Shown here piece by piece: positions 1 through 7,837 of a stretch of 9,945 nucleotides of DNA (its first letter is position 1; each line of letters begins with the position of its first letter). The notes beneath the pieces were generated by a model. That model saw only the letters and a program-made list of their open reading frames with translations. It searched no databases and was not told the origin of the DNA. Where the stretch lies: assembly GCA_030631385.1 (NCBI GenBank), contig DAOVLG010000039.1, forward strand, positions 1 through 9,945. The letters run 5' to 3'. Both the position numbers and the translations under genes were made by a program. The DNA comes from Candidatus Coatesiibacteriota bacterium. GTDB lineage: Bacteria > RBG-13-66-14.

Positions 1-1946
1 AGATCCTCATAGCTGAGACCAACGAGGGGTGAGAGCATGGCGGCGGCCAGGGAGACCTCGTCCCTCCGATCGGCGATGGCGGAGAGGATGGAACGGAGCC
101 ACTGGGCCTCCTCGCTGGCGAAGACCCCCGAGCCCCGGGCCACGGAGTAGGAACCGGCCAATCCTTGGGCGTCCAGGGCCGCGGCCAGTAGCATCAACTG
201 CTTGCCCTTCCGGGCCATGACGCCCACCACCGGCCCGGCCCACCCGTCGCTCTGGCGGTAGGGCTCGGGTTGGGGAAAATCGTCTACACCGCCCTGGAGA
301 ATGTCGGCGATCACGCCGGCCGTCACCAAGGCCTCCAGGGCCTCGGCCCCACTTTTTACCCCGGAGGTAAGGGCGTAGGTGTTTACGAGGGTAACCGAAC
401 CACCCTCGCCGTCCGTTCGTTTCTCCTCCATCCACTGGGGCTCCACGGCGGTCGAGAACTCCGGGCGGGACTTCAACAGCCCCCCATCCGCGGAAAACAG
501 GGAGGTGAAGAAAGGGTTGACGAAATCCAGGACACGCCGCCGGGAGCGGTAATTATCCTTGAGCAGAAGGGAGAAGAAGCCGGGGACCGTCCGCAGCTCC
601 TTCTCGGCCCGAAGGAAGACCGTGTTGTCGCCGCCCCGGAAACCGAAGATGGCCTGCTTTCGGTCGCCGACGATGAAGAGGGTGCGGGAACCGCGGCGGG
701 CCTCATCATCACGGGGGAGCGCCAGGGCGCGGATGATCTCCCACTGCCTAGGATCGGTGTCCTGAAACTCGTCTACGAGGAAGTGATGATACCGCTTCCG
801 GAGCCTTCTCACCAGGGCCCGATCCTCGCGCAGCCCCTCCAGCACCTTGTTCAAGAGGTCGTCGTAATCGGTGGCGTTCCCCCTCACCTTCAGTTCGTCG
901 TAGGTCTGGATGACCCGGCTCATCCACCGGAGCAGCATCCGCGCCAGCTCGAAGCCCTGGCGCTCCCGTTCGAGCAGGTAGAGCGTTTCGGGTAACGCTT
1001 CGGTTGCCAGATGCCGGATTTCAATGAAGGGGTTCCGGTCCCGCAGGGCCTTACACTTGGACGCACCGGTCTTGAAATCAGAAAGCCAGAGGAGCCCTTT
1101 CAACGTCTCTGTGGGTTCGTCAATCCCACCCTCGAAGAGCGGCGCCAGACAACCAAACACCCGGTGAAGGGTCGCCAGGGCGTCGGAGTCCGGCCCCAGC
1201 TCCTCCGATCTCGGCCAACCCGCCTTACCGCGGAGGTACTCCACCGCGGCGGTGTCCTGAAGCAACCTGCCGGTGAACCTCCATAGCTCCTCAACTCGCT
1301 GCCCGAAATCGTCGAGGACGGTTTCGAGAGCGTCGCTGATCACGCCCCGCATCGCCTCGAAGCCCCGTTCCACGACTGCGCGGACCCGGGCAAGCTCCCA
1401 GCGCTTCGAGAGGAGGTTATGGGTGATCCTCCGCAAGTCCCTCCGCGGCACCCCGGCCTCCAGCAGCCGGGCCAGGGGGCTATGAAGCGGCTCGCTGGCC
1501 CAGGCGGCGGCGTTCTCCGCCCTCTCCCGCAGGCGCAGAGCCTCGGCGCTGTCCAGCTCGGCGAAATCCGGACGCTCCGGCATCAGGACGGGCTCCTCCA
1601 CCAGCACCCGGCGGCAGAAGGAGTGGATGGTGCCTATGTGGCCGTCGGTGAGGCGGGAGCGAGCCTCGAAGAGGCGTCTTCTCTCTTCCTCGGTGAGTGG
1701 ATTGTCCTCTAACACGCCCTCCCGCAACGCCTCGGCGACTAAAGAGTCAATCCGCTCGCGTAGTTCGGCGGCGGCCTTGCGCATAAAGGTCATCACCACG
1801 ATCCGACGCGGCTCGACCCCGACGTGCAACAGACGCAGGTAACGGGCCACCAGCACCGTGGTCTTGCCCGAACCGGCGCCCGCCGAGACGATACCGGATC
1901 GTCCGACGTCAGCGGCGTCGAGCTGTTCGGGACTGAGGTTACGCAT
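1..1946 (-). CDS. addA: AddA helicase-nuclease subunit, N-terminal 648 residues (cut by window edge)
   Basis: This is the UvrD-type (superfamily 1A) helicase subunit of AddAB, which with AddB unwinds and resects double-strand breaks to load RecA. I translated it by hand from the ATG at 1946 and found no stop down to base 3. Helicase motifs appear in order: Q-motif region LSPEQ (4-8), Walker A GAGSGKTT (23-30), motif Ia TFMRKAAAE (53-61), motif Ib GTIHSFC (104-110), Walker B DEFQDTD (392-398), motif III GDRKQ (427-431), motif IV NYRS (465-468), and the AddA-type LSPLVGLS (638-645). The long insert between Ib and Walker B is normal for AddA/RecB. AddA proteins are usually about 1,050-1,250 residues, so roughly half is present; the C-terminal nuclease domain would lie outside and cannot be judged. 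The start overlaps the addB stop by 8 bases (ATGCGTAA), with AAGG nine bases upstream (1956-1959), implying translational coupling. A plain UvrD is unlikely given the addB partner and the AddA-specific motif. Confidence 0.94.
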   Translation of the reverse strand, partial: MRNLSPEQLDAADVGRSGIVSAGAGSGKTTVLVARYLRLLHVGVEPRRIVVMTFMRKAAAELRERIDSLVAEALREGVLEDNPLTEEERRRLFEARSRLTDGHIGTIHSFCRRVLVEEPVLMPERPDFAELDSAEALRLRERAENAAAWASEPLHSPLARLLEAGVPRRDLRRITHNLLSKRWELARVRAVVERGFEAMRGVISDALETVLDDFGQRVEELWRFTGRLLQDTAAVEYLRGKAGWPRSEELGPDSDALATLHRVFGCLAPLFEGGIDEPTETLKGLLWLSDFKTGASKCKALRDRNPFIEIRHLATEALPETLYLLERERQGFELARMLLRWMSRVIQTYDELKVRGNATDYDDLLNKVLEGLREDRALVRRLRKRYHHFLVDEFQDTDPRQWEIIRALALPRDDEARRGSRTLFIVGDRKQAIFGFRGGDNTVFLRAEKELRTVPGFFSLLLKDNYRSRRRVLDFVNPFFTSLFSADGGLLKSRPEFSTAVEPQWMEEKRTDGEGGSVTLVNTYALTSGVKSGAEALEALVTAGVIADILQGGVDDFPQPEPYRQSDGWAGPVVGVMARKGKQLMLLAAALDAQGLAGSYSVARGSGVFASEEAQWLRSILSAIADRRDEVSLAAAMLSPLVGLSYED

Positions 1947-4900
1947 GTTCGTCAACCTTCATGACCGCCAGCGCTATCCTGCGGTCAAAGGGACCCCCGC
2001 CGCAGAGATCCGCGAAACCGCAGTACCGGCAGTGCACATCGCTCGCACCCTCGGCGGGGTGGAACTCGCCCGCCTTGATCCCCTCCCAGGCCGTGAGCGC
2101 CAGCCCCGCGGCGCGTTCCAACCAACCGGAAGCCGCGTTGTAGTCGAGCTCCTTGTTCCCCTTCGCCCGCAGGGCCACCTGTTCGACCAGGACCCCCTTC
2201 TCCAGATGGGCGTACCTGGGATCGTCGGGCGCAAGATGGCGGTTTTTCAGGGCGACGACGGCCCCCCTGACCCGTTGGACCGAACCCCCGGCGATGTTGG
2301 CTAGGGCGGCCAGTGTATAAAGTGCGAGCTGAACCGTCCGGTCTCTGCGCACATCGGCGGGCCTCGGGTAACCGCCACCGGTCTTGTAATCGAAGACGGA
2401 GAGGCTCCCGGAGCTCCGGTCGTAATCCACCCGGTCTATCCTCCCCCGCAGGACCAGTTCGTCGCCCAAGCGTAGAGGGGGGTCGGCGCCGGCGTAGCCG
2501 AACCGGTACTCCAGATGCTCCGGTGAGGCCGGCAAGGTCCGGATGGCGTATCGCTGGATCGCCAGAGCGCCCCGGAGCACACCGGCGGGAGCATCGGAGT
2601 CGGGATCGGTCAACCCATCCACGAGATCGGACCGCTGGGCGTCGAGGGGCGCCGGTGCGTTTACCAGGCCGTTCACCAACTGCTTACCGGGGGACGGGAT
2701 GGAGCCCGGTGAGAGTAACCCCTCGCCGATGAAGGCCCACTCCGCCGCGACACCCATCCGTTCACAGGCCTCCGCCCAGTTCTCCCCGCCGATCTCACCC
2801 CCGTCCCAGGGCGCAAGCCCCCGCCCACCCCTTGCCGGCCGGCCGGCGAAGAAATACTCCAAGGCCCGGTGGGCCACACGGCCGATGACGTTCGCCTCCA
2901 CCTCGTCCTCCACCTCCGGCAGACGACCGAGGTTCATCACGTGGGCGAGGAAGAACCTCCGCGGGCAGGCGAGATAATCCTCCAGCTCGGTGACGTTGCG
3001 TTTCGGAGAAAGGTCTTGACAAAGGGCTACGCTCACCAGGCCGTCGAATGCCGTGGGCTCGTCACCCCCCCGTCGGCCCATCACCGCCGAACCATGCCCG
3101 ATGGCCGCGCGTAGAGGGGCGGGCAGGTTCGGATGACCCGGCCTCACGACGGCCAGCTCGGCAGTGCAGGTCGGGGCCAGATCGGGATCACCGCCCGGGG
3201 AACGGCGGAGTGATTCCTCCCGGTGAAGTCGCAGTAAATCGGCCAGGGGCGGCGCCGGCCGATTCTCGCCGGACAGCCCGTTGCGTGGGTAGGAAAGCCA
3301 AAGCTCGCGTGAACGCAGAATCAGGCGGCTGAGGAGGTACACCGACTCATCCCTGGGCTCCGGCTCACGCTCGCGCAGCTCTCGGGGCAAAAGGGAGGGG
3401 GGGCGCTTAGGTGGAAAGTCATCGTTGGTCAGGCCCAGGAGAAACACCTCGCCGTGGGGCAGACCGAGGGTGTCCCTCAACTCGTATACGGCCACCCCCG
3501 TGTCCGGCCCGGGAACGCGCACGGACCGCGCGGCGATCTCAGACTCCACCAACCGACGAAGCTCGGCCAGACCGGTGAGCCTCCGATAAAGATACCTATC
3601 ACTGAAGCGGACCACCCGGAGCACGCCGTCCAACGCCTGCCGGAGTTCGTACCAGGCCCGCATCACCGCCTCGATCCGCCGGCGCTCGCTGATCGAGGTC
3701 AGGGAATCACCTCTGGCCGTGGAGAGTCGGAGGTGGGAGAGCGCCCTCCCGACCAGGTTTTCATAAACGCGGCGGCGCCGGAGCTCAGCGAGGATCCCGG
3801 TAACAAGCTCCTCGATCGGGGTCTCCGGGTGGCGAAGTTTATCCAAGCCTTTCTCCTCCGCCACCATCGTAGCCAGCTCGAAGAGCCGGGCCCGGGTCTC
3901 CTCAATCCAGCCCCTCCACTCCGCCCGTTCCGCCCCATCCTTGGGCCGCTTGTAGCCGAGGTAACCACACAGGGGGATCAGCCAGCTCTGCTTCAGACGC
4001 TCATCCAATCCCATCTCCGGATTCCAGTCCCGGGGAAGACCGGTTATCCGGGCGTAGCGGGCCAACCGGTCAAAGGCGCCTGGATCGAGAACGCCCTCCA
4101 CCCCCCGGGCGAACCAGAACCCTCGGGGGTCCTCGCCGGGAGGGGGTGCTGGGAGGAGGGGTGACAGTTCCCGGAACGCCTCCCGCACCTCCGCCGGTTT
4201 GGGCAGCCGGGGCGGATCAACCGCCGGATGCCCCCAGTAGGCGTGAAGCTCGGCACGACCGGGACGCTGGAGGTAGTCGAGAAGAGCCCGCAGGACCTGG
4301 GCGGGGGCGGTCGCCCCCAGGGGCTCACCCGCGGGCATGGAGAAGGGGATCCCGCGCGCGGCCAGCTCCGAGGCCAGCACACCCGCGTAGGGATCGAGGG
4401 TCGGCACGACGATCTGGAAGCGGGAGAGGTTCGCCTCTTTCCCGTTACCGGCATGTGATAAAACCCTGGTCTTGATCTCCCGCACAACGCGGACCACCTC
4501 GTCCCGGCGGTCCCAGGCCACCCAGGGATGCACCCCCACACCGGACCGTTCGGGCCGATGACCGTCGTTGTAGAGCCAGGATACCAGGGAGAAGCGCTCC
4601 GCATCGGGGGGGTGACCGTAAGTGAGCTTACCGAGGGTGGAAAGCGTCCGCAGGGCCTGCGCGATGAAACGACCGGACGGCAGGCTCTCGGAAAGATAAC
4701 GGACCCGGTCTTCGTAGATGATCCGGAGGTCACACCGCCGGTCAAGCGCCCGGAGGAACCCCAGCTCGACCGCACCGTGGATGGCGGGATAACAGAGGAC
4801 TACGGATGTGGGTGTCGAAATCGCCCCGTCGAGCAAAAATTCCGTTACGTAACCGTAGAGTTCGATCATTTCGCAGGCGTGGAGCGAGTCGAGCTTTTTC

Positions 4901-5316
4901 CGCCGCAGCTCCTTCAGCTGGATAAGATCAGCCAGGCGGCCGTCCCCCGCGCCGATCTCCCCCTCCACTCCGACCAGGCGCCTCAGCGCCTCGGCCACCG
5001 GGGCGGCGATCCCCTCCACCGCCCGGTGACCCTCGGCGACAAAACGCCGGAAGTAGGGAAGGTCGTCGGGATGCTCCTCGAGCAGCCGGGCGGCGAGGAT
5101 GACCGGCTCGTTCCGTTCCAGTACGAGGGGCGGGTCGGGGGTGCTTTGCGCTAGCCGCCGCACCGCCTCGTCCAGGGTCAGAACGAGGACGCCCGGACCC
5201 GCAAAGGAGCGGTCGGCCAGTTCACGCTCCAGGGCCCTGCGCAGCGAACCGCGGACCGTAAGAATCCAGCAGTCGCCGGTCAAATCGAGACCCCCGACGA
5301 AATCGAAGGGAACCAT
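1939..5316 (-). CDS. addB: AddB/RexB-like inactive-helicase, Fe-S nuclease subunit
   Basis: This is the partner subunit of AddA, complete at 1,125 residues, close to the family's usual size. The C-terminus is a RecB-family PD-(D/E)XK nuclease: H816 and E820 in an AHRALE helix, D961 in GRIDRVD, D976 and K978 in DYKTG, Q996 and Y1000 in QLALY. An AddB-type 4Fe-4S cluster is predicted from C784 (LACPRRFF) and C1096, C1099, C1105 (CRYC-x5-C), which bracket the nuclease fold. The N-terminus has no Walker A: where GxxGxGKT would fall it reads WILTVRGSLRRAL. The helicase half is therefore probably a non-ATPase scaffold, as in several AddB/RexB lineages. In the family this half scans for Chi; whether it does here is unknown. 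The ATG at 5316 sits behind a G-rich stretch (GGGGG) rather than a clear Shine-Dalgarno. The gene is first of an operon with addA and is served by the divergent promoter region at 5337-5364. Confidence 0.94.
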   Translation of the reverse strand: MVPFDFVGGLDLTGDCWILTVRGSLRRALERELADRSFAGPGVLVLTLDEAVRRLAQSTPDPPLVLERNEPVILAARLLEEHPDDLPYFRRFVAEGHRAVEGIAAPVAEALRRLVGVEGEIGAGDGRLADLIQLKELRRKKLDSLHACEMIELYGYVTEFLLDGAISTPTSVVLCYPAIHGAVELGFLRALDRRCDLRIIYEDRVRYLSESLPSGRFIAQALRTLSTLGKLTYGHPPDAERFSLVSWLYNDGHRPERSGVGVHPWVAWDRRDEVVRVVREIKTRVLSHAGNGKEANLSRFQIVVPTLDPYAGVLASELAARGIPFSMPAGEPLGATAPAQVLRALLDYLQRPGRAELHAYWGHPAVDPPRLPKPAEVREAFRELSPLLPAPPPGEDPRGFWFARGVEGVLDPGAFDRLARYARITGLPRDWNPEMGLDERLKQSWLIPLCGYLGYKRPKDGAERAEWRGWIEETRARLFELATMVAEEKGLDKLRHPETPIEELVTGILAELRRRRVYENLVGRALSHLRLSTARGDSLTSISERRRIEAVMRAWYELRQALDGVLRVVRFSDRYLYRRLTGLAELRRLVESEIAARSVRVPGPDTGVAVYELRDTLGLPHGEVFLLGLTNDDFPPKRPPSLLPRELREREPEPRDESVYLLSRLILRSRELWLSYPRNGLSGENRPAPPLADLLRLHREESLRRSPGGDPDLAPTCTAELAVVRPGHPNLPAPLRAAIGHGSAVMGRRGGDEPTAFDGLVSVALCQDLSPKRNVTELEDYLACPRRFFLAHVMNLGRLPEVEDEVEANVIGRVAHRALEYFFAGRPARGGRGLAPWDGGEIGGENWAEACERMGVAAEWAFIGEGLLSPGSIPSPGKQLVNGLVNAPAPLDAQRSDLVDGLTDPDSDAPAGVLRGALAIQRYAIRTLPASPEHLEYRFGYAGADPPLRLGDELVLRGRIDRVDYDRSSGSLSVFDYKTGGGYPRPADVRRDRTVQLALYTLAALANIAGGSVQRVRGAVVALKNRHLAPDDPRYAHLEKGVLVEQVALRAKGNKELDYNAASGWLERAAGLALTAWEGIKAGEFHPAEGASDVHCRYCGFADLCGGGPFDRRIALAVMKVDEHA

Positions 5317-5336
5317 CGACGAACCCCCGCGGCCCT

Positions 5337-5364
5337 AGTATACCAGAGGGGCGCTCCTTGTCAC
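5337..5364 (-). promoter_or_regulatory. Predicted sigma70-type promoter for addBA
   Basis: On the minus strand the -35 box is GTGACA (5359-5364, five of six matches to TTGACA). After a 16-base spacer comes the -10 box TATACT (5337-5342, five of six matches to TATAAT). The predicted start is near 5330, leaving a leader of only about 14 bases before the addB ATG. The -35 box overlaps that of the opposing GNAT promoter. Assignment is by consensus only. Confidence 0.6.
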
Positions 5365-5387
5365 TCAGGACAGTACCGTGGTAAAAT
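5358..5387 (+). promoter_or_regulatory. Predicted sigma70-type promoter for the GNAT-thioredoxin gene
   Basis: The -35 box is TTGTCA (5358-5363) and the -10 box TAAAAT (5382-5387), each with five of six consensus matches and an 18-base spacer. The predicted start near 5394 gives a leader of roughly 33 bases to the GTG at 5427. Five of the six -35 bases are shared with the opposing addB promoter, so the two polymerases should compete. Confidence 0.6.
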
Positions 5388-5426
5388 CCGCCGACGCCGC
5401 CACCCTCTAATCCCGGGAGAACACCC

Positions 5427-6209
5427 GTGGACTACCGCATCGAGCCGCTTACAGCGGAACGCCTCGACGATTACATCAAGCCCTGCTGGGTCCCCGGCGA
5501 GGAGCTCGAGGAAGGGGCGCGTCTGAAGAAGGAATTGATCAGGGGTCAACTCGACCAGGGGTTCATCGGGCGTATCCTCTACGTCGAGGGCAACCCGGTG
5601 GGCATAGCCGAGGCCCTGCCCATCGAGATCGCACCCTTCAAACTGGCCGGGGAGCGGACGGCGGTTCTCCACTGCATCCGGGTCAAGCCGGATTGGCAGG
5701 GGCGCGGGCTGGGCAGGGCGCTCATCGAGGAGGTCCACCGCTCGATCCACCCACAAGCCCTGGCCGTATTCGGCTTCGACTATGCCGGTTTCATGCCCGC
5801 CGAGTTCTTCACCCATCTCGGTTTCGTCGAGCTCGAGGAGAGAGACAACATCAAACTACTCTACCTGCCCCCCGAGGATACACCAACCGAGGAACCGCCC
5901 CGAATCCGTTGGCTGCCCCGTAACCACAAACCCGTCCTGAGACCGGGAAAGCTGGTCGTCGAGGTATTCGTGGACAACCACTGCCCCTACGCCAGCCTGA
6001 TCGCAACCCGGGTGATCTCGGTGGCCGGAGAGCTGGATCCCGGACGAATCGAGGTCCTGGTACACGACGTCAGCCTACGCGAGGACACCCTGCGTTTGGG
6101 AAAATCCCTCGGGGTCTTCGCCAACGGAGAAGAGCTCTTCATCGGTCCCCTGCCCAGGGACGAGGTCCTGGAGATCCTGAAGGACAAGCTGGATGAGCTG
6201 GGTTTTTAA
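5427..6209 (+). CDS. GNAT acetyltransferase fused to thioredoxin-like domain (YoaP-like)
   Basis: The protein has 260 residues in two parts. Residues 1-150 form a GNAT fold: a beta strand CIRVKP leads into the acetyl-CoA-binding loop Q91-G-R-G-L-G96 and the helix ALIEEV, and a later FFTHLGF is typical of GNAT motif B. After a proline-rich linker (about 150-172), residues 173-260 look like a thioredoxin/glutaredoxin domain. It opens with strand KLVVEVFV and a CPYA motif at C186, then follows a beta-alpha pattern ending in a helix. Only one Cys is in that motif, so it is monothiol-type. This architecture resembles B. subtilis YoaP and the YoaP-like C-terminal domain family; the substrate is unknown. 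The GTG start is supported by GGGAGA at 5415-5420, six bases upstream. The gene is transcribed divergently from addBA and converges on the M23 gene. Family placement is from pattern recognition; no function beyond acetyl transfer should be assumed. Confidence 0.82.
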   Translation: MDYRIEPLTAERLDDYIKPCWVPGEELEEGARLKKELIRGQLDQGFIGRILYVEGNPVGIAEALPIEIAPFKLAGERTAVLHCIRVKPDWQGRGLGRALIEEVHRSIHPQALAVFGFDYAGFMPAEFFTHLGFVELEERDNIKLLYLPPEDTPTEEPPRIRWLPRNHKPVLRPGKLVVEVFVDNHCPYASLIATRVISVAGELDPGRIEVLVHDVSLREDTLRLGKSLGVFANGEELFIGPLPRDEVLEILKDKLDELGF

Positions 6210-6588
6210 CCGGTCCAACCCGATGGAAAAAAACGGGATCACCTTTATTTCGGACCGGCCGAGGAGGGTTTCCCGCAGGTAGTTTAACTCGTTTGGATCC
6301 TCGCGGTGGTTGAAGCATAGGTGGACCGTGGACGGTCGTCTCGCTTCATTCGTCCCCTCGCCCCTCTGGGGATAGGGCTGAGAGGAACTGTAGAGGCAGG
6401 CCTCTATTGCCAGCACACATAAACGATTCTACGCCTGCCATCCGCCACATCGGTACCTTCAACAACCGGCGGGATGACATACCCCCAACCGACGCAACTA
6501 CAAATACACGCCGTTGCTAGTTCTTAAAAAACAGCTTATCTAAAAACCAGCCCCCGAGGGCTGGTTTCGCATTTGTTATGGTTGTGAC
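6210..6588. other. Non-coding convergent spacer with small inverted repeats
   Basis: I see no convincing gene in these 379 bases between two convergent genes. They contain several short inverted repeats: CCGGTCC (6210-6216) with GGACCGG (6252-6258), enclosing an A7 run; GACCGT-GG-ACGGTC (6324-6337); CCTCT (6363-6367) with AGAGG (6381-6385); and TAGAGG-CAGG-CCTCTA (6391-6406). A terminator closes the spacer at 6541-6567. The first repeat begins directly after the GNAT stop codon but lacks a following T-run, so it is not an obvious intrinsic terminator. Confidence 0.6.
6541..6567 (-). terminator. Rho-independent terminator of the M23 peptidase gene
   Basis: There is a perfect 10-base-pair inverted repeat, AAACCAGCCC (6544-6553) and GGGCTGGTTT (6558-6567), around a CCGA loop. 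It begins 21 bases past the M23 stop codon. Read on the minus strand the stem runs into TTTTTAG, with a second T6 run some 15 bases further on. On the plus strand the stem is followed by a weaker TTTCGCATTTGTT, so it may also stop readthrough from the convergent GNAT gene. Confidence 0.85.
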
Positions 6589-7668
6589 CTACTCCGCCGA
6601 AACAGGCTCCGGCTCGGGCAGGAGCGGTTCAAAGCTGATGGGATCCTCGAGCTCGGGGTTGAGCTGTTGGCTAGACTCGATGAGCCCATCGGGGATTAGG
6701 GGGATCTCGAGTTCTGTAACTTCGATCCCCTTCTCCTCGATCTCCACGGCTACCGGGAAGACCGGCAGACGGCGGCTTCTGATCGGATCCTGATCCCCCA
6801 TGATGTAGAGCTCGGGATCAACGTTCACCCCGTCGCGGAGGACCTCGTAGTGCAGGTGGTTGCCGGTGGAGCGCCCGGTGCTGCCCACGGTGGCGATCAC
6901 CGCGCCGCGGCGGACGACGTCCCCGGGTCTGACGAAGATATTGGAGCAGTGCCCGTAACGGGTCTGGAAGCCGTACCCGTGGTCAATGCGCACCAGAAGT
7001 CCGTAGGCGCCGGCCCGTCTGCACACGACGACGACGCCGGCGGCGGCGGCCAGGATCGGCGAGCCGTGCGGGGCGACCAGGTCCACGCCGTTGTGGAACT
7101 CTATGCCGAAATGAATCGGATCACGCCGATAGCCGAAACCGGACACGTTGCGGCCGTTGGGAACCGGGTTGACCGAGGGGAAGTGAACCAGCATGTCATC
7201 CTGACCACGGGTGAGCCGGAGCAGCTCGCCGAACTGGTTCAACTGGCGATCGAGGATGGCCCTCGTCCGCTGAAGGTCCACCTCCAGCTGGTTACCCCGG
7301 GTCAGCGCCTCCCCCAGCTCGGGACCACCGATACCGGCCTCGTCCGCCAAACCGGGGGCGAAGCCGCGGATCAACCGAAGGGTGTCGTTGACGTCCTCCA
7401 ATTCCCAGGTCCGGTCCACCATATCCTGAAGCCGCCCCCCTCCCTGAGTCAGACTCTGCCGCTGACGGACATCCCGGTAAGCCAGTCGGAGAAGCTCCCC
7501 GTGCTGATGGAGACGGACGAAGTAGGAGAAGGTGAATACTACGATGCCGATAATTGCGACTACGACTAGAAACCCCAGACCACACAGGAGGGCCGCCGAG
7601 AGCCGGGACCGGCGGATGCCTCGCCCACGGTGGCTCTCAACTAAAATCGTAAATCCCCGGAGCTTCAA
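6589..7668 (-). CDS. Membrane-anchored M23 (LytM-type) metallopeptidase
   Basis: This 359-residue protein probably cuts peptidoglycan cross-links or regulates such cutting, outside the inner membrane. A short basic N-terminus is followed by one strongly hydrophobic segment (about 24-51) without an obvious cleavage site, so it is likely an uncleaved anchor. Residues 52-160 are charged and helix-prone with coiled-coil character. The M23 domain spans about 170-285 with all zinc and catalytic positions present: H192 and D196 (HNGVD), H240 (RYGH), H271 and H273 (HLH). These intact residues argue for an active enzyme rather than an EnvC/NlpD-like activator. A tail (about 290-359) is rich in Glu and Pro. 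The start codon is TTG at 7668, supported by AGAGG (7677-7681) eight bases upstream and by the basic N-terminus usual in such proteins. It lies downstream of ileS-lspA on the same strand but is separated by a predicted terminator. Confidence 0.93.
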   Translation of the reverse strand: MKLRGFTILVESHRGRGIRRSRLSAALLCGLGFLVVVAIIGIVVFTFSYFVRLHQHGELLRLAYRDVRQRQSLTQGGGRLQDMVDRTWELEDVNDTLRLIRGFAPGLADEAGIGGPELGEALTRGNQLEVDLQRTRAILDRQLNQFGELLRLTRGQDDMLVHFPSVNPVPNGRNVSGFGYRRDPIHFGIEFHNGVDLVAPHGSPILAAAAGVVVVCRRAGAYGLLVRIDHGYGFQTRYGHCSNIFVRPGDVVRRGAVIATVGSTGRSTGNHLHYEVLRDGVNVDPELYIMGDQDPIRSRRLPVFPVAVEIEEKGIEVTELEIPLIPDGLIESSQQLNPELEDPISFEPLLPEPEPVSAE

Positions 7669-7735
7669 CGGATAAACCTCTGCCGATTAACCCTCGAAAC
7701 GGATTCCAAGGCGTTAGTATCCAAATCTACCGACG

Positions 7736-7765
7736 AGTGTAACATATGCGCTGTGTCGAGTTCAA
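7736..7765 (-). promoter_or_regulatory. Candidate promoter for the M23 peptidase gene
   Basis: On the minus strand, TTGAAC (7760-7765) is followed after 18 bases by TACACT (7736-7741), preceded by TG at the extended -10 position. The predicted start near 7729 gives a leader of about 60 bases to the TTG start. It is a consensus match only, in an AT-richer spacer where chance matches are more frequent. Confidence 0.45.
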
Positions 7766-7808
7766 CTTTGCAGGATGTAAATTCTTTACCTGAATAGCCT
7801 CCACTTAA

Positions 7809-7837
7809 TATATATAACAAAAAAGGGACCTTGACAA
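7809..7837 (-). promoter_or_regulatory. Second candidate promoter for the M23 gene, inside the lspA terminator
   Basis: On the minus strand, TTGTCA (7832-7837) and TATATA (7809-7814) are separated by 17 bases. The -35 box falls inside the predicted terminator hairpin of the upstream operon, so transcription would restart almost where the upstream message ends. The TATATATA run makes chance matches easy, hence the low confidence. Confidence 0.35.

Noticed and set aside
270..995. Plus-strand open frame of 241 codons opposite addA
   Set aside because: It lies wholly antisense to recognisable AddA helicase motifs. Long antisense frames are expected in high-GC genes, and its translation shows no domain pattern.
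3454..5154. Two plus-strand open frames (236 and 208 codons) opposite addB
   Set aside because: They are antisense shadows of a well-supported AddB reading frame, with low-complexity Pro/Gly/Arg-rich translations and no family motif.
6391..6406. TAGAGG-CAGG-CCTCTA hairpin as terminator for the GNAT gene
   Set aside because: The stem is only six pairs with no T-run after it on the plus strand, and it is 180 bases past the stop codon.
6075..6416. Minus-strand open frame of 113 codons spanning the spacer and the 3' end of the GNAT gene
   Set aside because: It needs a GTG start with no ribosome binding site, overlaps the GNAT gene antisense for over 130 bases, and its translation matches no family I know.
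6850..7569. Plus-strand open frame of 239 codons opposite the M23 gene
   Set aside because: The minus frame carries every M23 catalytic residue. The plus frame shows no recognisable fold or ribosome binding site.
7831..7836. Perfect TTGACA -35 box on the plus strand
   Set aside because: No -10 box lies at a suitable distance, no plus-strand gene follows, and the bases are explained by the terminator stem-loop of lspA.
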